22,462 bases of DNA, from the NCBI GenBank assembly GCA_035272265.1, contig DATEQV010000479.1, forward strand, positions 1 to 22,462, in the 5' to 3' direction. The position numbers and the translations under genes were made by a program. Source of the stretch: Acidisphaera sp035272265 (GTDB lineage Bacteria; Pseudomonadota; Alphaproteobacteria; Acetobacterales; Acetobacteraceae). Under the pieces are notes generated by a model. That model saw only the letters and a program-made list of their open reading frames with translations, was not told where the DNA came from and did no database searches. Below are positions 8,134 through 14,843 of this stretch, in pieces. Position 1 is the stretch's first letter. Each line of letters starts with the position of its first letter.

Positions 8134-8903
8134 CCGCGCACGGCGACGGGTTGCCTGCGTTGCAAACGCGCCTCCATCACGCCGAGAGCCGCGTCCATCA
8201 CGAAGCCCGTAATGCCGATCACCGCCATTGCGGCGATCACCTGATCCAGCTGGAACATCTGGCGTCCCCACAGGAGCAGATAGCCAAGTCCCTCGGACGA
8301 CGCGATCAGCTCCACCGCGACCAGCGCGATCCACGCATGCGTGAGCCCGTAGCGGATGCCGGCGAATACGCTGGGCACCGAAGCCGGCAGCACGATCCGC
8401 AGGAGCATCTGCGCCCGGCTGAACCGCAGCACGCGTCCCACCTCGAGCAGCGGCAGCGGCACGCCGCGCACGCCGGCGAGGGTGTTCAGCGCGACGGGCA
8501 CGAGCACCGCGCGGGCGATCACGATGAGCTTGAGCGGCTCGCCGATCCCCACCAGCAGCATCAGCAGAGGGATCCACCCCAACGCCGGCACCTGCGCCAG
8601 AGCCGTGAACAGCGGCCGCACATACGCCTCGACCGGGCGCGAGCATCCCATCGCCAGCCCGAGCGCAAATCCTGCGGCCGTGCCCGCGGCGAACCCCTGC
8701 GCTACGCGGTCCAGGCTGACGAGCGCGTTCGTCCACAGCTCGCCGCTGGTCCACAGATCGGCCAGCGACGCCCACACCGCATCCGGCGGGGGCAGGATCT
8801 GCTCCGGCACCCAGCCGCAGCGGCTGCCGTACGTCCATGCTGCCAGCAGCACCAGCGGCAGGACGAACGCCAGTGCAATGCGTTGCAGCCATCGGGCCGT
8901 CAT
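8130..8903 (-). CDS. ABC transporter permease, first of a pair (sulfate ester/sulfonate uptake)
   Basis: A 257-residue inner-membrane permease with an N-terminal helix (LALFVLPLVLLAAW-like, about residues 10-25). A second region, QVPALGWIPLLMLLVGIGE, is typical of the group, and the EAA loop LEVGRVLRFSRAQMLLRIVLP lies near residues 155-175. The start overlaps the binding-protein stop by 4 nt and the stop overlaps the next permease start by 4 nt. All four transporter parts should therefore be made in linked translation. It shares the EVGRxLRF(S/T)RAQM EAA motif with its partner, which suggests an old duplication. Substrate class is inferred from the linked AtsK-type dioxygenase gene. Confidence 0.86.
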   Translation of the reverse strand: MTARWLQRIALAFVLPLVLLAAWTYGSRCGWVPEQILPPPDAVWASLADLWTSGELWTNALVSLDRVAQGFAAGTAAGFALGLAMGCSRPVEAYVRPLFTALAQVPALGWIPLLMLLVGIGEPLKLIVIARAVLVPVALNTLAGVRGVPLPLLEVGRVLRFSRAQMLLRIVLPASVPSVFAGIRYGLTHAWIALVAVELIASSEGLGYLLLWGRQMFQLDQVIAAMAVIGITGFVMDAALGVMEARLQRRQPVAVRG

Positions 8904-9964
8904 GTCGCGATTTCGCGGCCCTGCGCGTCGTAACGCGGCCAGTAGTGCTCCAGGCCCTGATCCTTTAGTGCGGCCTGCAGCGGTTTGGTGTCGAACCAGC
9001 CGTCCAGGTCGACGTCGCGCTTGAGCAGCTTGTAGTCGCGCGCCTGCGCCGCCTTCGCCCCGTAGTGCGCGATCGCGGCGTCATCGAGGAGCGGGCTGTT
9101 GCGGAACTTCAGCGTCTGGCCTTCCAAGTCGAGTCGGTAGACGTCCGCGGGATAGCCGGACGCCGACCACAGCTCGAACAGCTTGTCGCGGTTCGCCTCG
9201 TCGGACGACCAGCGCGCCGCGCGAACGATCGCCGCGACCAGGCGGGGCACGATGTCGGCGTGCGCGCCGGCGAAATCCTCGGTCACCAGCACATGCGCGC
9301 GCCGGCCGATGGCCGGGTCGTCGTTCTTGCTGCTGTACGCGACGCGCGCCTGGCCTTGCACCGCCAGCGACAGCAGCTCGATCGACCCGAACGCCGCGTC
9401 CACCTCGCGCGCGGCCAGGGCGGCGGTCGCCGTCGGCTGGTCCATGTTGAACACCTTCAGGTCGCGCTCGCTCAGGCCGTTGGCAGCCAGAGCGCGGTCG
9501 ATCGACAGCTGCAGGTTGGTGCCGCGGAAGATCGCCACCTTGCGGTTCGGCAGATCCTTGATGCTGCGGATGTCACCGTCGGGCGGCACGGCCAGATAGA
9601 TCGGCACGTTCGCCCCGCTCGCGACGACGATGCGCGTGCGCAACCCGTTGGCGCGGCCCACCAGCGAGGGCAGATCTCCCTGGTAGGCGAAATCGAGCTG
9701 ACTGTTGGCGATCGCCTCGTTGACCGCCGGGCCGGCGCCGCGGAAGAAGAACCAGTCGACCTTCACGTCGGGATCGGCGCGGAATTCGTCCTCGACCAGG
9801 TGCAGCCCATGCGCCGTGCCGGCGGGCGATCCGCCGAAGGCCTGTCGGCCCCCCACGCCGATCTCGGCGACCCCGATGCGGATGTTCAAGGTTGCGGCGC
9901 GCGCGATGTGCGGTGCGGCCAGCGCGCCGGCCAACAGGCCCAGCGCCGTACGTCGGCGGATCAT
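8900..9964 (-). CDS. periplasmic substrate-binding protein, sulfate ester/sulfonate type
   Basis: A 354-residue solute-binding protein of the SsuA/TauA/AtsR superfamily, longer than the ssuA product by about 40 residues. It begins MIRRRTALGLLAGALAAPHIARA, a Tat-type signal with cleavage near residue 23. Family text includes IRIGVAEIGVGG, the FAYQGDLPSL segment that lines the ligand site, IKDLPNRKVAIFRGTNLQ and VDAAFGSIELLSLA. The C-terminal extension (about 290-354: FRNSPLLDDAAIAHY..., DGWFDTKPLQAALKDQGLEHYWPRYD) is typical of longer binding proteins in sulfonate/sulfate-ester operons. It is coupled by 4-nt overlaps to the ATPase upstream and the permease downstream. AtsR-like function is inferred from the linked atsK-like gene; a plain sulfonate or taurine ligand is possible. 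Confidence 0.87.
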   Translation of the reverse strand: MIRRRTALGLLAGALAAPHIARAATLNIRIGVAEIGVGGRQAFGGSPAGTAHGLHLVEDEFRADPDVKVDWFFFRGAGPAVNEAIANSQLDFAYQGDLPSLVGRANGLRTRIVVASGANVPIYLAVPPDGDIRSIKDLPNRKVAIFRGTNLQLSIDRALAANGLSERDLKVFNMDQPTATAALAAREVDAAFGSIELLSLAVQGQARVAYSSKNDDPAIGRRAHVLVTEDFAGAHADIVPRLVAAIVRAARWSSDEANRDKLFELWSASGYPADVYRLDLEGQTLKFRNSPLLDDAAIAHYGAKAAQARDYKLLKRDVDLDGWFDTKPLQAALKDQGLEHYWPRYDAQGREIAT

Positions 9965-10815
9965 GCTTTGGCTCCCTGAATAACTCCGAACAGGCGGCGG
10001 GTTGCCAGCGCAGCCTCCGGCCGCGCGGCCGTGACCGGCGGCGCGATGCCGTCATCACCCTCCAGCACCGACAGCACGTCGCGCCGCAGCCGCGCGAAAT
10101 CCGGCGCCGCGCGATCGCGCGGCCGGTTCAGCGCGACGGAAAACACCTGCTTGATGCGTCCCGGGCGCGGCGACATTACGACCACGCGGTCGCCGAGATA
10201 GACCGCTTCCTCGACGTCGTGCGTCACCAGCACCATCGTGGTGCGCTGCCGCGCCCAGATCCCGAGCAGCTCGTCCTGCATCCGCGCGCGGGTCAGTGCG
10301 TCCAGGGCGCCGAACGGCTCGTCGAGCAGCAGGACGCCGGGCTGGTTGATCAGCCCGCGCGCGATGGCCGCACGCTGCGCCATGCCGCCGGACAACTGGT
10401 GCGGCCATGCGTGCTCGAACCCGCGCAACCCGACCAGCGCGACATGCTCGGCCACCAGCGCGCGCTTTTCACTGCGCGACAGGGAAGTGTTGGCGAGCGC
10501 GGCGGCGATGTTGTCGGCAACCGACAGCCACGGGAACAGGCGCGGCTCCTGGAACACCAGTCCGCGCGCCAGGCTCGGGCCGTCCACCGAAACGCCGTCA
10601 TGCAGCACCGTGCCGGACGTGCTGCCCTCGAGCCCGGTGATCAGTCGCAGCAGCGTCGACTTGCCGCACCCGCTGGTGCCGACCAGCGTGACGAACTCGC
10701 CCGGCGCGATCGACAGATCGATGTCGCACAGCGCGGTCAGCCTGCCGCCGGCCATGTCGAAACGCTTCGTCACACCGATGATGTCGATGCGGCCGGTTGC
10801 CATCGCTCGTTCCAT
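9961..10815 (-). CDS. ABC transporter ATP-binding protein, sulfate ester/sulfonate type
   Basis: A 284-residue ABC ATPase. Motifs are Walker A GTSGCGKS (about 46-53), Q-loop LVFQEPRLFPW (about 86-96), signature LSGGMAQR (about 141-148), Walker B VLLLDEP (about 161-167) with GALD, and switch histidine in VTHDVEEA (about 199). A C-terminal tail of about 50 residues follows the SPRPGRI segment. An in-frame ATG at 10803 (giving MATGR...) is a credible alternative start, because GGAACG stands before it. The gene follows the AtsK-like dioxygenase by 48 bp and overlaps the binding-protein gene by 4 nt. It should energise the two-permease importer. Confidence 0.9.
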   Translation of the reverse strand: MERAMATGRIDIIGVTKRFDMAGGRLTALCDIDLSIAPGEFVTLVGTSGCGKSTLLRLITGLEGSTSGTVLHDGVSVDGPSLARGLVFQEPRLFPWLSVADNIAAALANTSLSRSEKRALVAEHVALVGLRGFEHAWPHQLSGGMAQRAAIARGLINQPGVLLLDEPFGALDALTRARMQDELLGIWARQRTTMVLVTHDVEEAVYLGDRVVVMSPRPGRIKQVFSVALNRPRDRAAPDFARLRRDVLSVLEGDDGIAPPVTAARPEAALATRRLFGVIQGAKA

Positions 10816-10863
10816 TCCCGGTGAAGCGACGGGCGGACGGACACAGGCCCGCCCGCCCTGCCC

Positions 10864-11781
10864 TCAGGCGGCGCGCTGGGTCCTGATCCGCGTGACGCTG
10901 CTGCGCCCGTCCACGCTGACCGGCACCTCGCCGCGCACGGTCGAGCGCCGCATGATTCGGGGACGGTCGCCGTAATCGTCGATCGCGCGGTGCTGCGTGG
11001 TCCGGTTGTCCCACACCGCCAGGTCGCCGGCCTGCCAACGCCACCGCACCTGGTTTTCCGGGCGCAGGATGTGCTGCTCGAACAGCCGCAGCAGAAGCTG
11101 CGAATCCGCGCCCGGTACGCCCAAAATCTTTTTGGCGAACTGACCCAGGATCAGGCTGCGCTCGCCGGTAACCGGATGGACGCGCACCAGCGGATGCTCG
11201 GTCTCGTAGACGGTGGAGATGAACTCGTCCTCGTAGCGCTTCAGCACGACCGGGTTCGGGTCCGGACGGGTTGCCGCGTAGTCGTACTCGTTGGTATGCA
11301 GAGCCCACAGCTTCTCCGCCAGCTCGCGTAGCGGGGGCGCCAGGTCGTTATAGGCGGCGACCGTATTGGCGAAGGCGGTGTCGCCGCCGATATCCGGCAC
11401 CACCACCGCGCGCAGGAGGCTGATCTTCGGGTAGTCGCTGATGAAGGTGATGTCGGTGTGCCAGGCCGACGCACGACCGCCTTTCGATCCATCGACATCG
11501 AGGATGTGCTCGGTGCCCTCCAGCGACGGGATGGTGGGGTGCGAAATCAGCGCGCCGAACCGGCTCGCGAACGTCTCCTGCTCGGCCTCCGACAGGTGCT
11601 GCTGATCCCGGAAGAAAAGCACCCGGTGATGCAGCAGCCCGGCGTCGATCGCCTCGATCGTCGCCTCCGGCAGGTCGGCGGACAGGCGCACGCCGTGCAC
11701 CTCCGCGCCGATGCGCCCGTTGATCGGCCTGACATCCAGGCCGGCAGCCTGAAGATCGAATTTGTCGAGTGTCGCGCTCAC
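10864..11781 (-). CDS. atsK: Fe(II)/2-oxoglutarate-dependent alkylsulfatase-type dioxygenase
   Basis: A 305-residue TauD-superfamily enzyme of the AtsK type, which uses O2 and 2-oxoglutarate to cleave alkyl sulfate esters to aldehyde plus sulfate. The iron ligands are seen as H108 and D110 in WHTD and H264 in TQHRAIDDYG. The co-substrate-binding residues are T135 in GGDT and R275/R279 in RPRIMRR. These positions coincide with those I recall for Pseudomonas putida AtsK. Other AtsK-like text is LWALHTNEYDY and STVYETEHPLVRVHPVTGE, and a GEVPVSVDG tail that TauD lacks. The start is GTG at 11781 with AAGGGAG 6 nt before it; other in-frame starts lack such a site. It sits between tauD and the importer genes. 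AtsK-like enzymes can also accept sulfonates, so the physiological substrate is open. Confidence 0.87.
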   Translation of the reverse strand: MSATLDKFDLQAAGLDVRPINGRIGAEVHGVRLSADLPEATIEAIDAGLLHHRVLFFRDQQHLSEAEQETFASRFGALISHPTIPSLEGTEHILDVDGSKGGRASAWHTDITFISDYPKISLLRAVVVPDIGGDTAFANTVAAYNDLAPPLRELAEKLWALHTNEYDYAATRPDPNPVVLKRYEDEFISTVYETEHPLVRVHPVTGERSLILGQFAKKILGVPGADSQLLLRLFEQHILRPENQVRWRWQAGDLAVWDNRTTQHRAIDDYGDRPRIMRRSTVRGEVPVSVDGRSSVTRIRTQRAA

Positions 11782-11823
11782 GAGTGGCTCCCTTGGTTTC
11801 GGATGATGGGTTCGGTGCAGGGG

Positions 11824-12657
11824 TCAGAAGGGACGGTCGCCCTTGATCGTCACGCGGTGGCCGGACCGCACGTTCGGGAAGTAGTCCCACATGGCGATAT
11901 GCTGGACGACGCGATTGTCCCAGAACGCGACGCTGTTCACGTCCCAACGGAAGCGCACCTGGGACTCCGGCCGTTCGGCGTGCTGATACAGGAAGCTCAA
12001 CACCGCCTCGCTTTCCTCCTCCGGCAGCTCGTTGATGCGGTAGGTGAAGCCGCGATTGACGAACAGCGCCTTGCGCCTGGTGACCGGATGCGTCCGCACG
12101 ACCGGGTGATTGGCCTTCGGGAACGTCCGGCCGGTGTCGTCGACCCCCAGCAGCGCGTTGGTACGCCGATAGGACCGCTCGCCCGAATGCAGGGCGGTCA
12201 GGCCTTCGAGGAACGTCTTCATCCGCTCCGACAGCGTGTCGTACGCCGCATACATGCTGGCAAAGATCGTGTCGCCGCCGGACGGCGGGACGGTGTGCAG
12301 ATGCAGGACGCTGCCCAGCGGGGGCTCGGGATCGCAGGAGACGTCGCTGTGCCACCGCTCGCCCGCCACGCGCTTCGAGTTCGCGTCGGCATGGATCGGC
12401 AGAACGTCCGGATGGCCCTCCGGGCCCGGCGTGTTGGGATGGATATGCAACTCACCGAAAAGCCGCCCGAAAGCCTTCTGGCTGTCCAGCGTGAACGGCT
12501 GGTTTCGGAAGAACAGCACCTGATGCTCGGCGAGCGCACGGTGCAGCTCGTCGACCTGCCGGTTGCTCAATGCGCGCGTGATGTCGACATCCGACACCTC
12601 CGCGCCGATGCGCGGGGTCACAGGACGGACGGTGATCGAGTCGTAACCCAGACTCAT
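11824..12657 (-). CDS. tauD: Fe(II)/2-oxoglutarate-dependent taurine dioxygenase family protein
   Basis: A 277-residue cytoplasmic dioxygenase of the TauD family, which releases sulfite and an aldehyde from taurine or related sulfonates. Iron ligands are H103 and D105 in WHSDV and H253 in VVQHIAMWDYFP. T130 in GGDT and the arginine in GHRVTIKGDRPF (about 268) match 2-oxoglutarate binding. The text HPVVRTHPVTRRKALFVNRGFT is very TauD-like and distinguishes it from the AtsK-type neighbour. It is first in the operon; AAGAG lies about 7 nt before the ATG, and 42 bp separate it from atsK. Taurine itself is only one candidate substrate, because TauD homologues vary in preference. Confidence 0.87.
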   Translation of the reverse strand: MSLGYDSITVRPVTPRIGAEVSDVDITRALSNRQVDELHRALAEHQVLFFRNQPFTLDSQKAFGRLFGELHIHPNTPGPEGHPDVLPIHADANSKRVAGERWHSDVSCDPEPPLGSVLHLHTVPPSGGDTIFASMYAAYDTLSERMKTFLEGLTALHSGERSYRRTNALLGVDDTGRTFPKANHPVVRTHPVTRRKALFVNRGFTYRINELPEEESEAVLSFLYQHAERPESQVRFRWDVNSVAFWDNRVVQHIAMWDYFPNVRSGHRVTIKGDRPF

Positions 12658-12908
12658 GCGAACTCTTTTTGCGTCAGGTAGATGGGCGGTTGAACAGAAC
12701 TTGTTGTCATCACCGACGCTCCGGCTCGCGCGCGTCTTTGAAGGGCAGACGCACTCGGCAAAGCGTTCGGTATTCGAGATCAGTCTTGGCGGACCATCAG
12801 GCCCGACAGGCGCCGCCCTGGCAGAAGGCGCGACACGACATGTCTGGAGAAGAGTCTGACATCGGCATCTCGGCTCTCTCGATCATCCCGTCATCCGTGT
12901 TCGGCTGA

Positions 12909-12943
12909 CAGGTTCTTGCACCTAAAGTGCTAGCCGGAACCTG
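12909..12943. repeat. inverted repeat / hairpin upstream of the tauD operon
   Basis: CAGGTTC at 12909-12915 pairs perfectly with GAACCTG at 12937-12943. Nested inside, GCAC (12918-12921) pairs with GTGC (12927-12930) around a 5-nt loop, giving an imperfect two-part stem. No T-run follows on either strand, so it is not a typical intrinsic terminator. It could be an operator, a leader hairpin of the tauD operon, or the processed 3' end of the AhpD-like transcript. It lies just downstream (minus strand) of the conserved 25-bp element. Confidence 0.45.
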
Positions 12944-12947
12944 CACG

Positions 12948-12972
12948 CTCAAGAGATCAGTTTCGCAAAGAT
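12948..12972 (-). promoter_or_regulatory. conserved element, copy A (tauD operon side)
   Basis: On the minus strand this reads ATCTTTGCGAAAC, four variable bases, then CTCTTGAG. It matches copy B at 14097-14121 at 20 of 25 positions in the same orientation. Further downstream, AGCACT recurs 16 nt (copy A) or 17 nt (copy B) after CTCTTGAG. TTGAG could serve as a -35 with a degenerate -10 about the AGCACT block, and ATCTTTGC as an upstream activator site. It lies about 290 bp before the tauD start. Confidence 0.5.
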
Positions 12973-13028
12973 TGACCCCGCGCTAGTGGGTTGTTCTCGT
13001 CGCATGCGCGATGAAGGGCCGCTTTTGG

Positions 13029-13616
13029 TCATCGGTTCGCCTGCAACGCTTCGACATTCGCCTTGATGCCGAGCGCGCTGTTGAGTCGGTTGCTGAAGTT
13101 GAAATAGGCGGCGATGGAAGCAGCCTCCAGGATGCCCTGCTCGGGCACGCCGGAGTCACGCAGCGCCTCCAGGTCCTTGGGGCCGATCTCCGCCGCTGCG
13201 CGCGTCACCTTGATGGCGTAGTCGGCCAGCGCGCGCTCGCGCCTGGTCAGGTCCGCCCGCCGATAGTTGACCTCGATCGTGGCAACCCATTCGGGATCGC
13301 CGCCATGGCCGCGAAGCGCCGCCGCATGGCCGAACACGCAAGGCTCGCAGCGGTTCTCCACACTGACCACCAGCGCGATCAACTCGCGCTCGCGTGGGCT
13401 CAGCGCCCCTTCCTCGTCCCTCACCACCGTGTCGCCAAGCCCGGTGACAGCGGCCAGCAGCGGGGGCTTATAGGCCAGGACACGCTGCTGGTTGCGGACG
13501 TAGCCAAGCCTTCCGCGCGTCGCCGCGAAGACCGCGTCCGTCTGCGCTGAGGACGGCGGGCCGTTGCGCAGCTGCAGCCAGGAGAGGCCCGCAGCCGTCT
13601 TCCCGTTCAGTGCCAC
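13029..13616 (-). CDS. AhpD-like / carboxymuconolactone decarboxylase-family peroxidase-related protein
   Basis: A 195-residue protein of the AhpD-like 'peroxidase-related enzyme' group. The redox motif CxxCxxxH is seen as C90-E-P-C93...H97 in NRCEPCVFGHAAAL, preceded by LSPRERELIALVVSVEN, the usual helix before the active site. C-terminal AALRDSGVPEQGILEAASIAAYFNFSNRLNSALG is also standard. Members reduce peroxides through a cysteine pair; many are uncharacterised but often occur beside sulfonate or oxygenase genes. The start is GTG at 13616, since AGCAGGAGA lies about 7 nt upstream; the longer frame before it (to 13709) is arginine-rich shadow of the small upstream gene. The 10-nt overlap with that gene's end suggests coupling. 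Confidence 0.85.
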   Translation of the reverse strand: MALNGKTAAGLSWLQLRNGPPSSAQTDAVFAATRGRLGYVRNQQRVLAYKPPLLAAVTGLGDTVVRDEEGALSPRERELIALVVSVENRCEPCVFGHAAALRGHGGDPEWVATIEVNYRRADLTRRERALADYAIKVTRAAAEIGPKDLEALRDSGVPEQGILEAASIAAYFNFSNRLNSALGIKANVEALQANR

Positions 13617-13828
13617 GACGCAGTCTCCTGCTGCAGCGAGCGCTCCGGCAACCGCCCGGTCGTCAGAACATGGGCCGCCGCGCGGCGCACGTCGGACAGC
13701 GACGACCATTCGCTGCGGTCGATCTGGCCCAGGCGCGGATGGACGGCGATGAAACGGAAGCGCCCGGAGGCGCTGACTGCGGCACCGGCGAACACTCCCG
13801 AGACCTCGATGACATGGGACTGCTTCAT
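13607..13828 (-). CDS. small conserved-looking hypothetical protein (73 aa)
   Basis: A 73-residue ORF whose composition is native-like rather than shadow-like: VIEVSGVFAGAAV, GRFRFIAVHPRLGQIDRSEW, SLSDVRRAAAHVLTTGRLP. The alternating strands and short helix suggest a compact beta-rich domain. I do not recognise a named family; similar small proteins seem familiar to me beside AhpD-like genes in sulfonate loci, but that is recollection. The ATG at 13828 is preferred because AGGA lies 6 nt before it; an ATG two codons earlier overlaps that site. Its stop lies 10 nt inside the AhpD-like gene, so they are probably translated together. The frame stays open upstream to an ATG at 14050. Confidence 0.6.
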   Translation of the reverse strand: MKQSHVIEVSGVFAGAAVSASGRFRFIAVHPRLGQIDRSEWSSLSDVRRAAAHVLTTGRLPERSLQQETASWH

Positions 13829-14050
13829 GATCATTCCTGCATGATGCGCACCTCGGCTATCGACCGACCCGGCGAAGGCGTGAACGGTCGGCGAGCGTGC
13901 GAAGGCGACGGTGGGACGTGGTGCGAAATGCGTTTCGGCGCGCGGCGCCGTCAGGTCCGACAGCAGGACGCCTGCCGCTCGCGACAGGAGTTCCCGACGA
14001 GAAGTTGCATCGTCCGCATGTCGTCTCTCTATGTCTCCTCGGGCCGCCAT
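13829..14050 (-). pseudogene. possible remnant of a Tat-exported protein start, in frame with the small 73-aa gene
   Basis: From ATG 14050 the minus strand is open through to the stop at 13607. It contains TSRRELLSRAAGVLLSDLTA, which resembles a twin-arginine signal peptide of the kind found on sulfonate-binding proteins. The following text, up to the 73-aa gene, has no recognisable binding-protein motif and is rich in Ala, Arg, His and Pro. It may be the debris of a binding-protein gene whose promoter region (element copy B) survives, or simply an accidental open frame in GC-rich DNA. No strong ribosome site precedes ATG 14050. Confidence 0.25.
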
Positions 14051-14096
14051 CAGGCGACCCCCCGCGTCGGAAGAGTGCTTCCTCGCACCCGCGCTT

Positions 14097-14121
14097 CTCA
14101 AGAGCCATGTTTTGCAAAGAT
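14097..14121 (-). promoter_or_regulatory. conserved element, copy B (73-aa gene / Lrp divergent region)
   Basis: On the minus strand: ATCTTTGCAAAAC, four variable bases, CTCTTGAG, then AGCACT 17 nt further on. It agrees with copy A at 20 of 25 positions. It lies about 270 bp before the 73-aa gene start and about 185 bp before the Lrp-type ATG, so it could act on either. A shared regulator for this divergent region and the tauD operon is the simplest reading. Confidence 0.5.
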
Positions 14122-14305
14122 CGCGCCCGCCGAAGAACACCTCTCTCCGCCTCGCTGCACTCCGAGGAGGTCGTTCTTCCGGACGCAAAACGCGACATGT
14201 TCCGAATTCCGGCGCGTGCACGGAGTTTGCGTTCTGTCCGTGTGTCGAGCCTTGCCGAGCGGCCTCCGTTGGCCCACATCGGGACGTCTGAACTGTCGGG
14301 CTGCC

Positions 14306-14806
14306 ATGGACGAGATCGACCGCAAGCTGCTGGGCCTGTTGCAGGACGATGTGACGGTATCGGTGGCGCAGTTGGCCGATCGCGTCGGGCTTTCGCCAAC
14401 GCCGGTCTGGAAGCGCATCCAGAAGCTGGAGCAGGCCGGGGTGATCACGCGCCGTGTCGCGCTGCTCGATCCCGATCAGGTCGGCGTCGGGCTTGTCGTG
14501 TACGTCGCCATCGAGGCGCACGAACACACGCCGCAATGGCTGGAGACGTTCCGCGCCGCCATCGCCGGCATGCCGGAGGTCATGGAAGCCTACCGGATGG
14601 CAGGCGAGGTCGATTACATGCTCCGCGTGGCGGTAGCGGACATGACGGAGTTCGATGCGTTCTACAAGCGTCTCATCACGTCGGTTCCGCTGAAGAACGT
14701 GACGTCCCGCTTCGCGATGGAGCGCCTGAAGCACACCACCGCCTACCCGCTGAACCCACGCAATTTCCGTGATCGCCGCTCACCGGAGACGGATACGGAA
14801 AACTGA
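14306..14806 (+). CDS. Lrp/AsnC-family transcriptional regulator
   Basis: A 166-residue DNA-binding regulator. The N-terminal AsnC-type helix-turn-helix is clear: MDEIDRKLLGLLQDD, SVAQLADRVGLSPTPVWKRIQKLEQAGVI (about 17-45), followed by the linker RRVALLDPDQVGVGL. The C-terminal RAM ligand domain shows VMEAYRMAGEVDYMLRVAVADMTEFDAFY (about 92-120). The ATG at 14306 starts directly at the conserved MDEIDRK. The frame extends upstream, but that text is arginine- and proline-rich and lacks conservation marks. Members sense amino acids; given its position between sulfonate genes and cysK-cysE, cysteine or another sulfur amino acid is a plausible effector, but this is inference. It is convergent with cysE, 37 bp apart. 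Confidence 0.92.
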   Translation: MDEIDRKLLGLLQDDVTVSVAQLADRVGLSPTPVWKRIQKLEQAGVITRRVALLDPDQVGVGLVVYVAIEAHEHTPQWLETFRAAIAGMPEVMEAYRMAGEVDYMLRVAVADMTEFDAFYKRLITSVPLKNVTSRFAMERLKHTTAYPLNPRNFRDRRSPETDTEN

Positions 14807-14843
14807 CGGGACGCTCGGCTCGCTTGTCCGATCGGGTCGAACG

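Larger units (their letters stand above)
12658..13028. other. 371-bp gap upstream of the tauD operon: no gene, probable regulatory region
   Basis: No credible coding frame is visible; the short open frames are arginine/serine-rich or lack a start context. The gap lies between the stop of the AhpD-like gene and the start of tauD, both on the minus strand, so it should contain the operon promoter. It is less GC-rich than its flanks. It contains the 12948-12972 conserved element, the 12909-12943 inverted repeat, and a 9-bp direct repeat GAGATCAGT at 12776-12784 and 12953-12961. No clean -35/-10 pair close to the tauD start stands out. Confidence 0.6.
13829..14305. other. 477-bp divergent gap between the 73-aa gene and the Lrp-type regulator
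   Basis: The gap should hold promoters for both the minus-strand 73-aa/AhpD-like pair and the plus-strand Lrp-type gene. It contains conserved element copy B (14097-14121) and the weak Tat-like frame described separately. I see no well-supported gene in it. Composition falls in GC content between about 14000 and 14240, as expected for control DNA. No RNA gene or clear terminator was recognised. Confidence 0.55.

Noticed and set aside
14804..14843. Bidirectional terminator between the convergent Lrp-type gene and cysE
   Set aside because: Only a 6-bp inverted repeat with a long loop is visible and there is no T-run on either strand.
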